8,139 nucleotides of DNA from Candidatus Izemoplasma sp. (GCA_029939615.1 JAOZSP010000062.1:1-8139); one strand, 5' to 3'. Shown: positions 1-5,723, numbered from the stretch's first letter. A program made the numbers and translations. Notes: generated by a model from the sequence alone, not told the origin.

Positions 1-88
1 AGTTTCAAACAATCAAAAAGCTGAATTAATGAAAGCTGCACGTATTGACGCTAGAATAAAATCTTTAAGTGAAGAAATTGAAATGTAA
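1..88 (+). CDS. dnaI: C-terminal tail of a probable primosomal helicase loader DnaI (partial, 5' end outside window)
   Basis: An open frame enters from the left edge (codons in phase from base 2) and stops at TAA 86-88, leaving 28 residues. The segment KAARIDARIKSLSEEIEM resembles the C-terminal helix of DnaI/DnaC-type AAA+ loaders, which in Bacillus reads KAARI-x-ERI-like followed by a short hydrophobic tail. DnaI loads the replicative helicase onto origin DNA with DnaB and DnaD. Context supports the call: in Bacillus subtilis dnaI lies just upstream of thrS, as here. No terminator is visible between this stop and the thrS promoter, so readthrough into the T-box leader is possible. The identification rests on a very short tail plus synteny and is only moderately secure. 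The Walker motifs, if present, lie outside the window. Confidence 0.55.
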   Translation, partial: VSNNQKAELMKAARIDARIKSLSEEIEM

Positions 89-94
89 AAACCT

Positions 95-122
95 TTGACA
101 AACATTGAAAAAGTTATATAAT
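95..122 (+). promoter_or_regulatory. Sigma-A type promoter of the thrS T-box leader
   Basis: A perfect -35 box TTGACA (95-100) is separated by 16 bp from a perfect -10 box TATAAT (117-122). This predicts transcription starting near 129, just before the T-box stem I. It lies only 6 bp after the upstream stop codon. A near-consensus promoter is expected when expression is limited by riboswitch attenuation rather than by initiation. Confidence 0.85.
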
Positions 123-128
123 TATTAT

Positions 129-345
129 TGAAATACAATGAGAAGGACAAGGTTAATAAAATGCATATTTTATAGAGAAGTAGAATGGTGGAAACTACTA
201 AATATGATTATTAATTACTCCCTTTGAGTAGGACTTGAAAAAGTTTCCCGTAAATCTTACGTTACAAGATAGAGTGCCTAGTTTACTAGGAACAAAGGTG
301 GTACCACGGAGATAATTCGTCCTTATTTTTTAAGGACGATTTTTT
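129..345 (+). ncRNA. Threonine T-box riboswitch (tRNA-Thr sensing leader of thrS)
   Basis: This leader senses uncharged tRNA-Thr and lets thrS be transcribed when threonine charging is low. Stem I can be folded: 153-159 pairs with 208-214, 164-170 with 200-206, and 179-183 with 195-199, closing a distal loop with GGTGGAA. A lower helix of 143-146 with bases in 220-224 leaves an internal loop containing ACT (217-219), a threonine codon and the likely specifier. Stem II is 231-236/241-246 with a GAAA tetraloop. A short hairpin at 277-290 is the probable stem III. The conserved T-box element follows: helix 295-298/321-324, bulge TGGTACC (299-305) and helix 306-308/318-320. UGGU (299-302) would pair with the tRNA acceptor end NCCA. 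The antiterminator and terminator share bases 318-324, so they exclude each other. The class is certain; the exact specifier is inferred from position and the downstream gene. Confidence 0.93.
318..345 (+). terminator. Regulated intrinsic terminator of the T-box leader
   Basis: CGTCCTTA (318-325) pairs perfectly with TAAGGACG (331-338) over a five-T loop, and the stem is followed by T340-T345. The left arm is the same segment that closes the antiterminator (318-324), which is the standard T-box switch. By default it would stop transcription about 30 bp before the thrS start codon. Confidence 0.9.
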
Positions 346-361
346 ATTACAAAAAAATGAA

Positions 362-368
362 AGAAGGT
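362..368 (+). promoter_or_regulatory. Ribosome binding site that fixes the thrS start
   Basis: AGAAGGT lies 6 bp before the ATG at 375. The in-frame upstream ATG at 357 has only A- and T-rich sequence and the terminator T-tract in front of it, with no Shine-Dalgarno. The site therefore supports initiation at 375 rather than 357. Confidence 0.8.
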
Positions 369-374
369 ATTAAT

Positions 375-2297
375 ATGATAAAAATTAAGTTTCCTGATGG
401 CAACTTCAAAGAATTTAGTCAAGGAACAACTATTGAGCAAATTGCAGGAAGTATATCATCAGGTTTAAGAAAACAAAGTGTTGCCGGATATGTGAATGGA
501 GAGCTATTTGATCTTAATAGACCGATTTTAGAAGACGCAGAAATTAAAATTATAACTAAAAAAGATCAAGAAGCATTTGAAGTGCTAAATCATAGTGCTG
601 CGCATTTATTAGCTCAAGCTGTTAAAAGAATCTATCCGAATGCTAAATTTGGTGTTGGACCTGCTATTAGAGAAGGGTTCTATTATGATATTGATGCTGG
701 TGAGATAATTAAAGAAGAAGATTTGATCAAAATTGAAAAAATGATGAAAAGAATTTCACAAGAGCAAACACCAATAACAAGAAGAGAACTTCCTAAAGAT
801 GAGGCTCTTGCATTTTTTAAAGATGATAAATACAAAGTAGAACTAATTAGTGATTTACCTGAAGGTGAAATTATTAGTTTGTATACACAAGGTGAATTTA
901 CTGATTTATGTCGTGGTGGACATATTGGGAGCACTAAAAACATCAGATTTTTTAAACTGTTAAGTTTAGCTGGTGCTTATTGGCGTGGAGATAGTAATCG
1001 TGAACAACTACAAAGGATTTACGGAACAGCTTGGTTTAATGAAGATGACTTAAAAAGACATATTAAAGTATTAGCTGAACGTAAAGAAAGAGATCATCGT
1101 AAACTAGGTAAGGAGCTAAAAATATTTGAGTTAAGTTATGACGCTGGACAAGGGTTAGCGTTATGGCTTCCAAACGGATATACAGTTCGAAAAGTATTAG
1201 AAGATTATGTTTATAAACTTGAAAGAAAAGCAGGATACCAACATATTAGTACTCCAGCATTAGGAACTAAACGTTTGTACGAGATTAGTGGGCATTGGTC
1301 TCATTACCGTGATAATATGTTTCCAGTAATGGAAAGAGATGGAGAAACATTTGTTTTGCGTCCAATGAGTTGTCCACATCATATGATTGTTTATAAATCA
1401 GATTTACGTAGTTACCGTGATTTACCTATCCGCTATGCTGAAATCGTTACACAACATCGCTACGAAGCTAGTGGTAGTTTAAGTGGATTAGAACGCGTAC
1501 GTGCAATGACTTTAACTGATGCTCATTTATTTGTTAGAGAAGATCAAATAAAAAAAGAAGTTTTAGATGCTTATAATCTAATTTTAAAAGCAATAAAAGA
1601 TTTAGAGTTAGAAATAGAGTATGTAGAATTGGCTTTAAGAGATAAGTCAAAAGATAAATTCCATGACGACGATAAATTATGGGATACAGCTGAAAAATTA
1701 CTAAAAGAACTATTAGCTGAAGAAAATATTGAATACACTGAGATGAAAGGTGAAGCAGCATTTTACGGACCTAAAATCGATATCCAAGTCCGTACAGCCA
1801 TGGGGCATGTTATCACAATGTCTACAGTACAACTAGATTTCTTACTTCCAGAAAGATTTGACTTAACATATATTGGTAGTGATGGTGAAAAACATAGACC
1901 TGTGGTAATCCATCGTGGATTAATATCTACTTGGGAACGATTAATGAGTATCTTATTAGAACAATATAAAGGAGCATTTCCAACATGGCTTGCTCCAATA
2001 CAAATAAAGTTAATACCAGTTAGTTTAGATGCTCATACAAGTTATGCTAAAAACCTAAACGATTTATTCATCGATTATGACTTAAGAAGTGAACTGGATT
2101 TACGTGAAGAAAAATTAGGATATAAAATTCGTGATGCACAAACTAATAAAATACCATATCAACTAGTAGTTGGAGACAACGAAGTAGGATCAAACTTAGT
2201 AACTTATCGTAAGTTTGGTAAGAAAGAACAAACTACCGTAACTGTAGATGAATTTATCAATATGGTTCAAAAAGAAATTATAAGCAAAGGACACTAA
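375..2297 (+). CDS. thrS: Threonyl-tRNA synthetase
   Basis: Class II synthetase that attaches threonine to tRNA-Thr in the cytoplasm; 640 residues from ATG 375, normal for the family. Domain order is complete: TGS domain (about 1-60, starting IKIKFPDG), editing domain with HSAAH (H73, H77) and CRGGH (C179, H183), catalytic core, and C-terminal anticodon-binding domain (about 540-640). The zinc ligands used for threonine recognition are C333 in MSCPHH, H384 in TDAHLF and H513 in VIHRG, almost the same positions as in the E. coli enzyme (334, 385, 511). Motif 2 arginine R362 follows TQH, and motif 3 arginine R522 is in TWERL. Both synthetic and proofreading activities should be intact. Expression is controlled by the T-box upstream. 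The 3' end carries the Shine-Dalgarno of the following mini-ORF. The longer start at 357 is rejected because it lacks a ribosome binding site. Confidence 0.98.
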   Translation: MIKIKFPDGNFKEFSQGTTIEQIAGSISSGLRKQSVAGYVNGELFDLNRPILEDAEIKIITKKDQEAFEVLNHSAAHLLAQAVKRIYPNAKFGVGPAIREGFYYDIDAGEIIKEEDLIKIEKMMKRISQEQTPITRRELPKDEALAFFKDDKYKVELISDLPEGEIISLYTQGEFTDLCRGGHIGSTKNIRFFKLLSLAGAYWRGDSNREQLQRIYGTAWFNEDDLKRHIKVLAERKERDHRKLGKELKIFELSYDAGQGLALWLPNGYTVRKVLEDYVYKLERKAGYQHISTPALGTKRLYEISGHWSHYRDNMFPVMERDGETFVLRPMSCPHHMIVYKSDLRSYRDLPIRYAEIVTQHRYEASGSLSGLERVRAMTLTDAHLFVREDQIKKEVLDAYNLILKAIKDLELEIEYVELALRDKSKDKFHDDDKLWDTAEKLLKELLAEENIEYTEMKGEAAFYGPKIDIQVRTAMGHVITMSTVQLDFLLPERFDLTYIGSDGEKHRPVVIHRGLISTWERLMSILLEQYKGAFPTWLAPIQIKLIPVSLDAHTSYAKNLNDLFIDYDLRSELDLREEKLGYKIRDAQTNKIPYQLVVGDNEVGSNLVTYRKFGKKEQTTVTVDEFINMVQKEIISKGH

Positions 2298-2456
2298 ATG
2301 AAGAAAGTACTCAAAATTGTATTAATGATTGTATTATTTGTTTAGATTGTTGGATTTGTCGAAAACGTATTAGATATTGAGATTGAACCTTATTACTTAT
2401 TTATGATATTCGTTCTTATTGTATCAAGTATGGGCTTCTACAACAAAAATAAATAG
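2298..2456 (+). pseudogene. Small two-helix membrane protein ORF interrupted by in-frame TAG
   Basis: The ATG directly follows the thrS stop codon and has a good Shine-Dalgarno, AAAGGA (2286-2291), 6 bp upstream. The frame reads MKKVLKIVLMIVLFV, then TAG (2343-2345), then 36 further codons (IVGFVENVLDIEIEP... to ...GFYNKNK) before a second TAG (2454-2456). Ignoring the first TAG gives 52 residues. These form a basic N-terminus, a hydrophobic helix, an acidic loop, a second hydrophobic helix and a basic lysine/asparagine tail, a coherent small membrane protein. I do not recognise a family. The simplest reading is a recent nonsense mutation, or a sequencing error, in a gene co-transcribed with thrS. 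Alternatives are a real 15-residue peptide, or TAG readthrough, for which there is no other sign here: rqcH itself stops at TAG. Confidence 0.5.
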
Positions 2457-2481
2457 AGTGAATCATATGATTCACTCTATT
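2452..2481. repeat. Perfect 30-bp palindrome after the thrS mini-ORF
   Basis: The half-site AATAGAGTGAATCAT (2452-2466) is followed immediately by its exact reverse complement (2467-2481). As RNA it folds into a stem of about 13 bp with a 4-nt loop. The final TAG of the mini-ORF (2454-2456) lies in the left arm. The bases after it (ATCTTCAAC) give no U-tract, so it is not a textbook intrinsic terminator. It could still end the thrS transcript or protect its 3' end, or serve as a protein-binding dyad. Confidence 0.75.
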
Positions 2482-2491
2482 ATCTTCAACA

Positions 2492-2518
2492 TTTTAATAG
2501 TGTTGACCACTATTAAAA
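2492..2518. repeat. Second perfect hairpin, 11-bp stem
   Basis: TTTTAATAGTG (2492-2502) pairs exactly with CACTATTAAAA (2508-2518) around the 5-nt loop TTGAC. It begins 10 bp after the 30-bp palindrome. No T-run follows the stem on either strand. On the + strand the stem is followed by AA and then CTTTCAG, so terminator function is uncertain. It may be part of a paired 3'-end structure for the thrS transcript. Confidence 0.6.
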
Positions 2519-2978
2519 AACTTTCAGTGATATATCATATGCTATTCAAACAGATCCATAGAAGATATACGCTTTATGAGTATGAGTGAGATTACAAAAT
2601 TAAATTGAAATAAGGGTAAAGAAAAAAATCATAGTACATGAATCGAGCAAATAGCAGTATTTGGAAATAGAAAACAAAGGAATGCAAATCTCAATAAAGA
2701 ATTATCAAAGTAGTAAGTAGTCTTTGAAAGTAAAAAAGAAAAATAGTGGAAATATGAAAAAAAATACAGGTAAAATGGTAATCAGGTATTCTCTAAGAGG
2801 CTCAAAAATATAGTGATTTATAGCTGTTAAGGAGTCAAAGAAACATGACCAATTCAATAATAAATAAATCAACGTTAACTTAAAAAGCGTTATATCTTAT
2901 TTTTAAACCTACATAAACTATTGACCTTGAAAATATCAATCTATTGGTGATTATTATGTTTTCCTTAGTATAGTTAGC
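2519..2978. other. 460-bp gap without a supportable gene
   Basis: All three forward frames are repeatedly stopped; the longest stop-free runs I could find are about 23 codons (2642-2710) and 30 codons (2721-2810), in different frames. The second contains KNTGKMVIRYSLRGSKI and the first FGNRKQRNANLNKELSK. Neither resembles a family I recognise, and neither has a convincing start. A 12-codon ORF at 2845-2883 has AGGAG upstream, but at 10 bp and with no other support. No tRNA, rRNA or known riboswitch fold is evident. It may be a decayed gene or plain intergenic DNA. Confidence 0.4.
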
Positions 2979-3028
2979 AAAAAAAATAGAACTTTTTCCC
3001 AAAAGATCTATTTTTTTTGTAGGTTTAA
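2903..3028. repeat. 11-bp inverted repeat flanking the rqcH terminator
   Basis: TTAAACCTACA (2903-2913) is the exact reverse complement of TGTAGGTTTAA (3018-3028). The arms are 104 bp apart, and the second lies in the last codons of rqcH and abuts the terminator stem. There is no transposase or target duplication, so this is reported only as a repeat and may be chance in AT-rich DNA. Confidence 0.3.
2979..3018. terminator. Bidirectional intrinsic terminator at the 3' end of rqcH
   Basis: Bases 2979-2990 (eight A then TAGA) pair with 3007-3018 (TCTA then eight T). After one A/A mismatch (2991/3006), CTTTT (2992-2996) pairs with AAAAG (3001-3005), leaving the loop TCCC. The arms provide a U-run on either strand, so it can stop rqcH leftward and any rightward transcript. 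The rqcH stop codon (3008-3010) lies inside the stem. Confidence 0.85.
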
Positions 3029-4675
3029 TATGAAGTTTTCATCTGGATCAATGTAGATGGTCTTGTTATTTTTGTATGTTACGAAACTATTGATTTTACC
3101 AGGAACCTTTTTTATGTACCGAACTTCAAGATAATCAACTGGAACACTTCCGGAGGTCTTCATCTTAGAAAAGTGGGCTGCGAGTTGAGCTGCTGTACGG
3201 ATTGTTTCTTCCTCTAAAGGAAATGTCTTCCTAGTGACCACGTGACTCCCGGGCGCACCTTTCACATGAAACCATATCTCGTTGTGTTTCGCTAATTTAT
3301 GAGTAATATGTGAATTTTGCAGATTATTTTTCCCAACTAGTATTTCTATTCCTAAGTCATCATAGTATGTTTCAAAATTTGGTTTAGTTTTTTTCCTTTT
3401 GAATTTGAATGAACGTTTTATATACTTTTTGTCTACTAATTCATCCTTAATCTCTTCAATATCCTTTAGTGAAGCATTATCAATTTGATGCATTAATTGG
3501 TTAAAGTATCGAAGTTCTAATTTTGCTTTAGCTATTTGCCTATTTATGTGTGGAATACTCATCTTCATTTTTTTATATCTTTTGAAGTACTTCTTACTAT
3601 TTTCTATTGGGGATAACTTATTGTTTAACTCAATTGTTATTTCCTCGTTTGAATAATAGTTATTACAGGTTAAGGTATTGTCACCTTTATTTATCGTGTG
3701 TAAGTTTGTTTGAATTAATTCTCCTTTAATTCTAAATGAATCTCTTTTCTCTGTCCCTCTTAGATCAGTATTTAGTTTATCAATTTTGTTGTCTAAACGC
3801 GAAATATAGTTTTTAATGAATTTTACCGTATCCTTAGATTTCTGTTTTATTATATCTATAGTGTCTCTGTCATAATAGTATCTATCAACGACTTTGTTGA
3901 CATTGTCAAAATTTAACCTGTCACCTTTTTTATTCTTGATATCCGTAAAATAAAAATGGTCTCGTTTGCTTGATATTAACACTGGATTTCTTTCTGATAA
4001 TATATTAGAAAATATGGTTTTTATAGGCAAAACGGAATTCTCAAATCGGTACATTATTTCAGCTGTTATTAATGGGCTAAACCCCATAAAATTCGATAGT
4101 ATTTTTTGATAATTGATATTATCTGGATTATCTAGAAAGATATTTCTCTTTGTTTCATTATAAGGATTTATCTTATCTGTATACGGAAATTCATATATTG
4201 CACCTGGAAAAAGAGTGCGCTCATTTCCATCGAAAGGCATTTGATGTTTAATAGACTCCATTATTTTGAAATCATTTGATGTAATTATCAGATTAGAATG
4301 TCTTCCCATTACTTCGACTATAAGATTCTTGATTGATAAATCACCAAGTTCATTTCTTTTTTTGATTTCAAAAACGATTACTCGATCATTTCCCTTTTGA
4401 TATATTGTGTTAATTATTCCACCTTCTAGATGTTTTCTAAGAAACATACAAAAAGCAGGAGGAGTATTTGGTTTTTCGTATTTCATCTCTGTTAGATGGA
4501 TTCTTGAGTAATTTGGTGAACTACTAATTAACAATTGTTTTTTTCCTTGCTTGGTATTTATATTTAGAAGCAAATCATACTTAGAAAGCTGGTAGATTTT
4601 GATTATTCTACCAGTAATTAGTATTTCATTAAATTCTTTGGTCAAGTGTCTAACTATATTTCCATCTAAACTCAT
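3008..4675 (-). CDS. rqcH: Ribosome quality control protein RqcH (NFACT / FbpA family)
   Basis: RqcH binds obstructed 50S subunits carrying peptidyl-tRNA and adds C-terminal alanine tails that mark the stalled peptide for degradation. The 555-residue length fits the family. Visible parts are the NFACT-N domain starting MSLDG (about 1-190) with VEVMGRHSNLI near 120-130, a helix-hairpin-helix-like segment (about 192-212, NFMGFSPLITAEIMYRF), a charged coiled-coil middle (about 275-400), and the C-terminal NFACT-R/DUF814 domain (about 440-545) with GIEILVGKNNLQN, EIWFHVKG and PGSHVV. The D97-R98 pair known to be essential for alanine tailing in B. subtilis RqcH is present at exactly those positions when ATG 4675 is the start. 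GTG at 4684 would add three residues; ATG 4675 is preferred because GGTGA (4685-4681) lies 5 bp ahead of it. The gene stops at TAG inside its terminator. It is divergent from gmk; in Bacillus the homologue yloA lies near gmk in the same direction. Older annotations call the family fibronectin-binding protein. Confidence 0.95.
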   Translation of the reverse strand: MSLDGNIVRHLTKEFNEILITGRIIKIYQLSKYDLLLNINTKQGKKQLLISSSPNYSRIHLTEMKYEKPNTPPAFCMFLRKHLEGGIINTIYQKGNDRVIVFEIKKRNELGDLSIKNLIVEVMGRHSNLIITSNDFKIMESIKHQMPFDGNERTLFPGAIYEFPYTDKINPYNETKRNIFLDNPDNINYQKILSNFMGFSPLITAEIMYRFENSVLPIKTIFSNILSERNPVLISSKRDHFYFTDIKNKKGDRLNFDNVNKVVDRYYYDRDTIDIIKQKSKDTVKFIKNYISRLDNKIDKLNTDLRGTEKRDSFRIKGELIQTNLHTINKGDNTLTCNNYYSNEEITIELNNKLSPIENSKKYFKRYKKMKMSIPHINRQIAKAKLELRYFNQLMHQIDNASLKDIEEIKDELVDKKYIKRSFKFKRKKTKPNFETYYDDLGIEILVGKNNLQNSHITHKLAKHNEIWFHVKGAPGSHVVTRKTFPLEEETIRTAAQLAAHFSKMKTSGSVPVDYLEVRYIKKVPGKINSFVTYKNNKTIYIDPDENFILNLQKK

Positions 4676-4691
4676 ATTTATCACCGAAATA

Positions 4692-4700
4692 ATTATAACA
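4692..4700 (-). promoter_or_regulatory. Extended -10 promoter for rqcH
   Basis: On the minus strand the sequence reads TGTTATAAT, a consensus -10 with the TGn extension. No good -35 box sits 16-18 bp upstream, where the DNA is a run of A and T. The predicted start is near 4685, only about 10 bp before the ATG at 4675, so the transcript would be nearly leaderless. Confidence 0.65.
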
Positions 4701-4734
4701 TAAATTAAAAAAATTAAAAAAGTGTTTTCAAATC

Positions 4735-4764
4735 CTTACATTTTCCTATAAATAATGTTATGAT
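4735..4764 (+). promoter_or_regulatory. Promoter of gmk-rpoZ
   Basis: CTTACA (4735-4740) matches the -35 consensus at four of six bases and is 18 bp from TATGAT (4759-4764), which carries a TGT extension (4756-4758). The predicted start near 4771 gives a leader of about 54 nt that contains the 12-bp tandem repeat. Confidence 0.65.
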
Positions 4765-4766
4765 AT

Positions 4767-4798
4767 ATAATAATTAATATAATAATTAATATAATAAT
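4767..4798 (+). repeat. 12-bp tandem repeat in the gmk promoter/leader
   Basis: The unit ATAATAATTAAT occurs at 4767-4778 and 4779-4790, with eight more matching bases at 4791-4798, 2.7 perfect copies in all. It begins 2 bp after the -10 box and ends 9 bp before the Shine-Dalgarno. Pure A/T composition keeps the leader unstructured. Copy number may vary between strains, which would change leader length. Confidence 0.85.
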
Positions 4799-4824
4799 GG
4801 CTGTTCTAAAGGAGGGACACTTTA

Positions 4825-5445
4825 ATGAAACTCAATGAACGAGGGTTATTAGTAGTTATAAGCGGTCCTTCTGGGGTCGGTAAAGGTACTGTTAGGAAAG
4901 CTTTGTTTGAAATAGAGGGTCATGATTTAGTTTACTCAATATCAATGACAACAAGACCACCACGCGAAGGTGAAGTAGATGGTGAAGACTATTACTTCGT
5001 TTCCAAGGAAGAGTTTGAAAGAAGGATAAAAGAAGATAAATTCTTGGAATATGCAGAATTTGTTGGTAATTACTATGGGACACCAAAAGATAAAATTGAT
5101 GAGCAAATTGATTTAGGTAAAGAAGTCGTATTAGAGATTGAAGTTCAAGGAGCTTTACAAGTTCGTGAAAAAGCTAAAGATGGAGTATTTATTTTTATTG
5201 CTCCACCAACAAAAGAAGCTTTATTTCGTAGATTGTTAAGACGGGGAACAGAAAATCCTAAATCGATTCAAAATCGTATGGATAAAGCAGAAAGAGAATT
5301 TCCATTAGCGCATAAATATGATTATATCGTGGTAAACGATGAAGTAACTAACGCTGCTGATAGAATCATTGCTATCATTCGTGCTGAACATGCGAAAACA
5401 GAAAGAGCAATATACAAATACAAAGAAATGTTGGAGGTAAAATAA
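4825..5445 (+). CDS. gmk: Guanylate kinase
   Basis: Transfers phosphate from ATP to GMP, making GDP for nucleotide synthesis and for turnover of guanine nucleotides including (p)ppGpp precursors. The protein has 206 residues, normal for bacterial Gmk. The P-loop is GPSGVGKGT (14-22). The GMP-binding region includes S40, TTRPPREGEVDG (42-53), Y56 and YYGTP (83-87), followed by EIEVQGA (104-110). The lid region is RRLLRRGTENP (135-145), and the adenine-side VVNDE motif is at 169-173. A very strong Shine-Dalgarno, AAAGGAGG (4808-4815), lies 9 bp before the ATG. The gene is followed 4 bp later by rpoZ, whose ribosome binding site lies in the last gmk codons, so the two form one operon. All catalytic motifs appear intact. 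Confidence 0.98.
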   Translation: MKLNERGLLVVISGPSGVGKGTVRKALFEIEGHDLVYSISMTTRPPREGEVDGEDYYFVSKEEFERRIKEDKFLEYAEFVGNYYGTPKDKIDEQIDLGKEVVLEIEVQGALQVREKAKDGVFIFIAPPTKEALFRRLLRRGTENPKSIQNRMDKAEREFPLAHKYDYIVVNDEVTNAADRIIAIIRAEHAKTERAIYKYKEMLEVK

Positions 5446-5449
5446 TTAT

Positions 5450-5659
5450 ATGAAGAACCAAGACGGATTACGTTATCCATCAATTGATAATTTATTAACG
5501 AAAATCGATTCTAAATACAAATTGGCATATACAAGTGCTAAAAGAGCAAAAATAATTAAAGAAGAAGAATATGTATCGATTGACCCAAAATGCAGTAAAC
5601 CTGTAGGGATTGCATTAGAAGAAATTCTAGCAGGAAAAATCAAAATTGACTTTGAATAA
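5450..5659 (+). CDS. rpoZ: RNA polymerase omega subunit
   Basis: Small subunit that helps assemble and stabilise RNA polymerase by clamping beta-prime. The protein has 69 residues, close to the 67 of B. subtilis. The signature YPSIDNLLTKIDSKYKLAY (9-27) followed by AKRAKII (30-36) is diagnostic, as is the C-terminal KPVGIALEEILAGKI segment (50-64). Translation likely uses GGAGG (5433-5437) inside the end of gmk, 12 bp before the ATG, a rather long spacing. That suggests coupling to gmk translation. The gmk-rpoZ pair is conserved in Bacillota. The stop codon TAA runs into the left arm of the operon terminator. Omega is missing from classical mycoplasmas, so its presence fits an earlier-branching lineage. 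Confidence 0.95.
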   Translation: MKNQDGLRYPSIDNLLTKIDSKYKLAYTSAKRAKIIKEEEYVSIDPKCSKPVGIALEEILAGKIKIDFE

Positions 5660-5686
5660 AAAAATAGAAATCATTCTATTTTTTTT
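5658..5686 (+). terminator. Intrinsic terminator of gmk-rpoZ
   Basis: Seven A then TAGAA (5658-5669) pair perfectly with TTCTA then seven T (5674-5685) around the 4-nt loop ATCA. The T-run provides both the arm and the release tract. The left arm includes the last two bases of the rpoZ stop codon. It closely resembles the rqcH terminator, with the same A-run plus TAGA core. Confidence 0.85.
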
Positions 5687-5714
5687 ATTTTGTCCTCATT
5701 TGGGCCGTAAATTA

Positions 5715-5723
5715 TGTTATAAT
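5715..5723 (+). promoter_or_regulatory. Extended -10 promoter of polC
   Basis: TGTTATAAT (5715-5723) is a consensus -10 with a TGn extension, identical to the rqcH element. No clear -35 box is seen 16-18 bp upstream. The predicted start near 5730 gives a leader of about 27 nt that includes the ribosome binding site GGAG (5745-5748). The terminator just upstream separates polC transcription from gmk-rpoZ. Confidence 0.65.

Noticed and set aside
357..374. Longer thrS start at ATG 357 adding six residues
   Set aside because: It has no Shine-Dalgarno, while ATG 375 has AGAAGGT at 6 bp. Numbering from 375 also puts the editing and zinc residues at almost the same positions as in the E. coli enzyme.
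683..943. Minus-strand ORF of 86 codons inside thrS
   Set aside because: It lies wholly within a well-supported gene on the other strand and its translation has no recognisable domain.
1534..1761. Minus-strand ORF of 75 codons inside thrS
   Set aside because: Leucine-rich translation is the expected shadow of AT-rich coding DNA rich in lysine and glutamate codons; there is no other support.
2343..2345. TAG recoding (pyrrolysine or suppressor) explaining the mini-ORF
   Set aside because: TAG ends rqcH and the mini-ORF itself, and there is no recoding machinery in the window. A nonsense mutation is simpler.
2845..2883. 12-codon ORF with AGGAG upstream
   Set aside because: It is too short, the Shine-Dalgarno is 10 bp away, no promoter is visible, and such ORFs are frequent by chance.
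2921..2949. Possible promoter beginning TTGACC
   Set aside because: No acceptable -10 box lies 16-18 bp downstream, and no gene follows on the + strand.
4892..5086. Minus-strand ORF of 64 codons inside gmk
   Set aside because: It overlaps the conserved GMP-binding region of gmk and has no domain or neighbour support.
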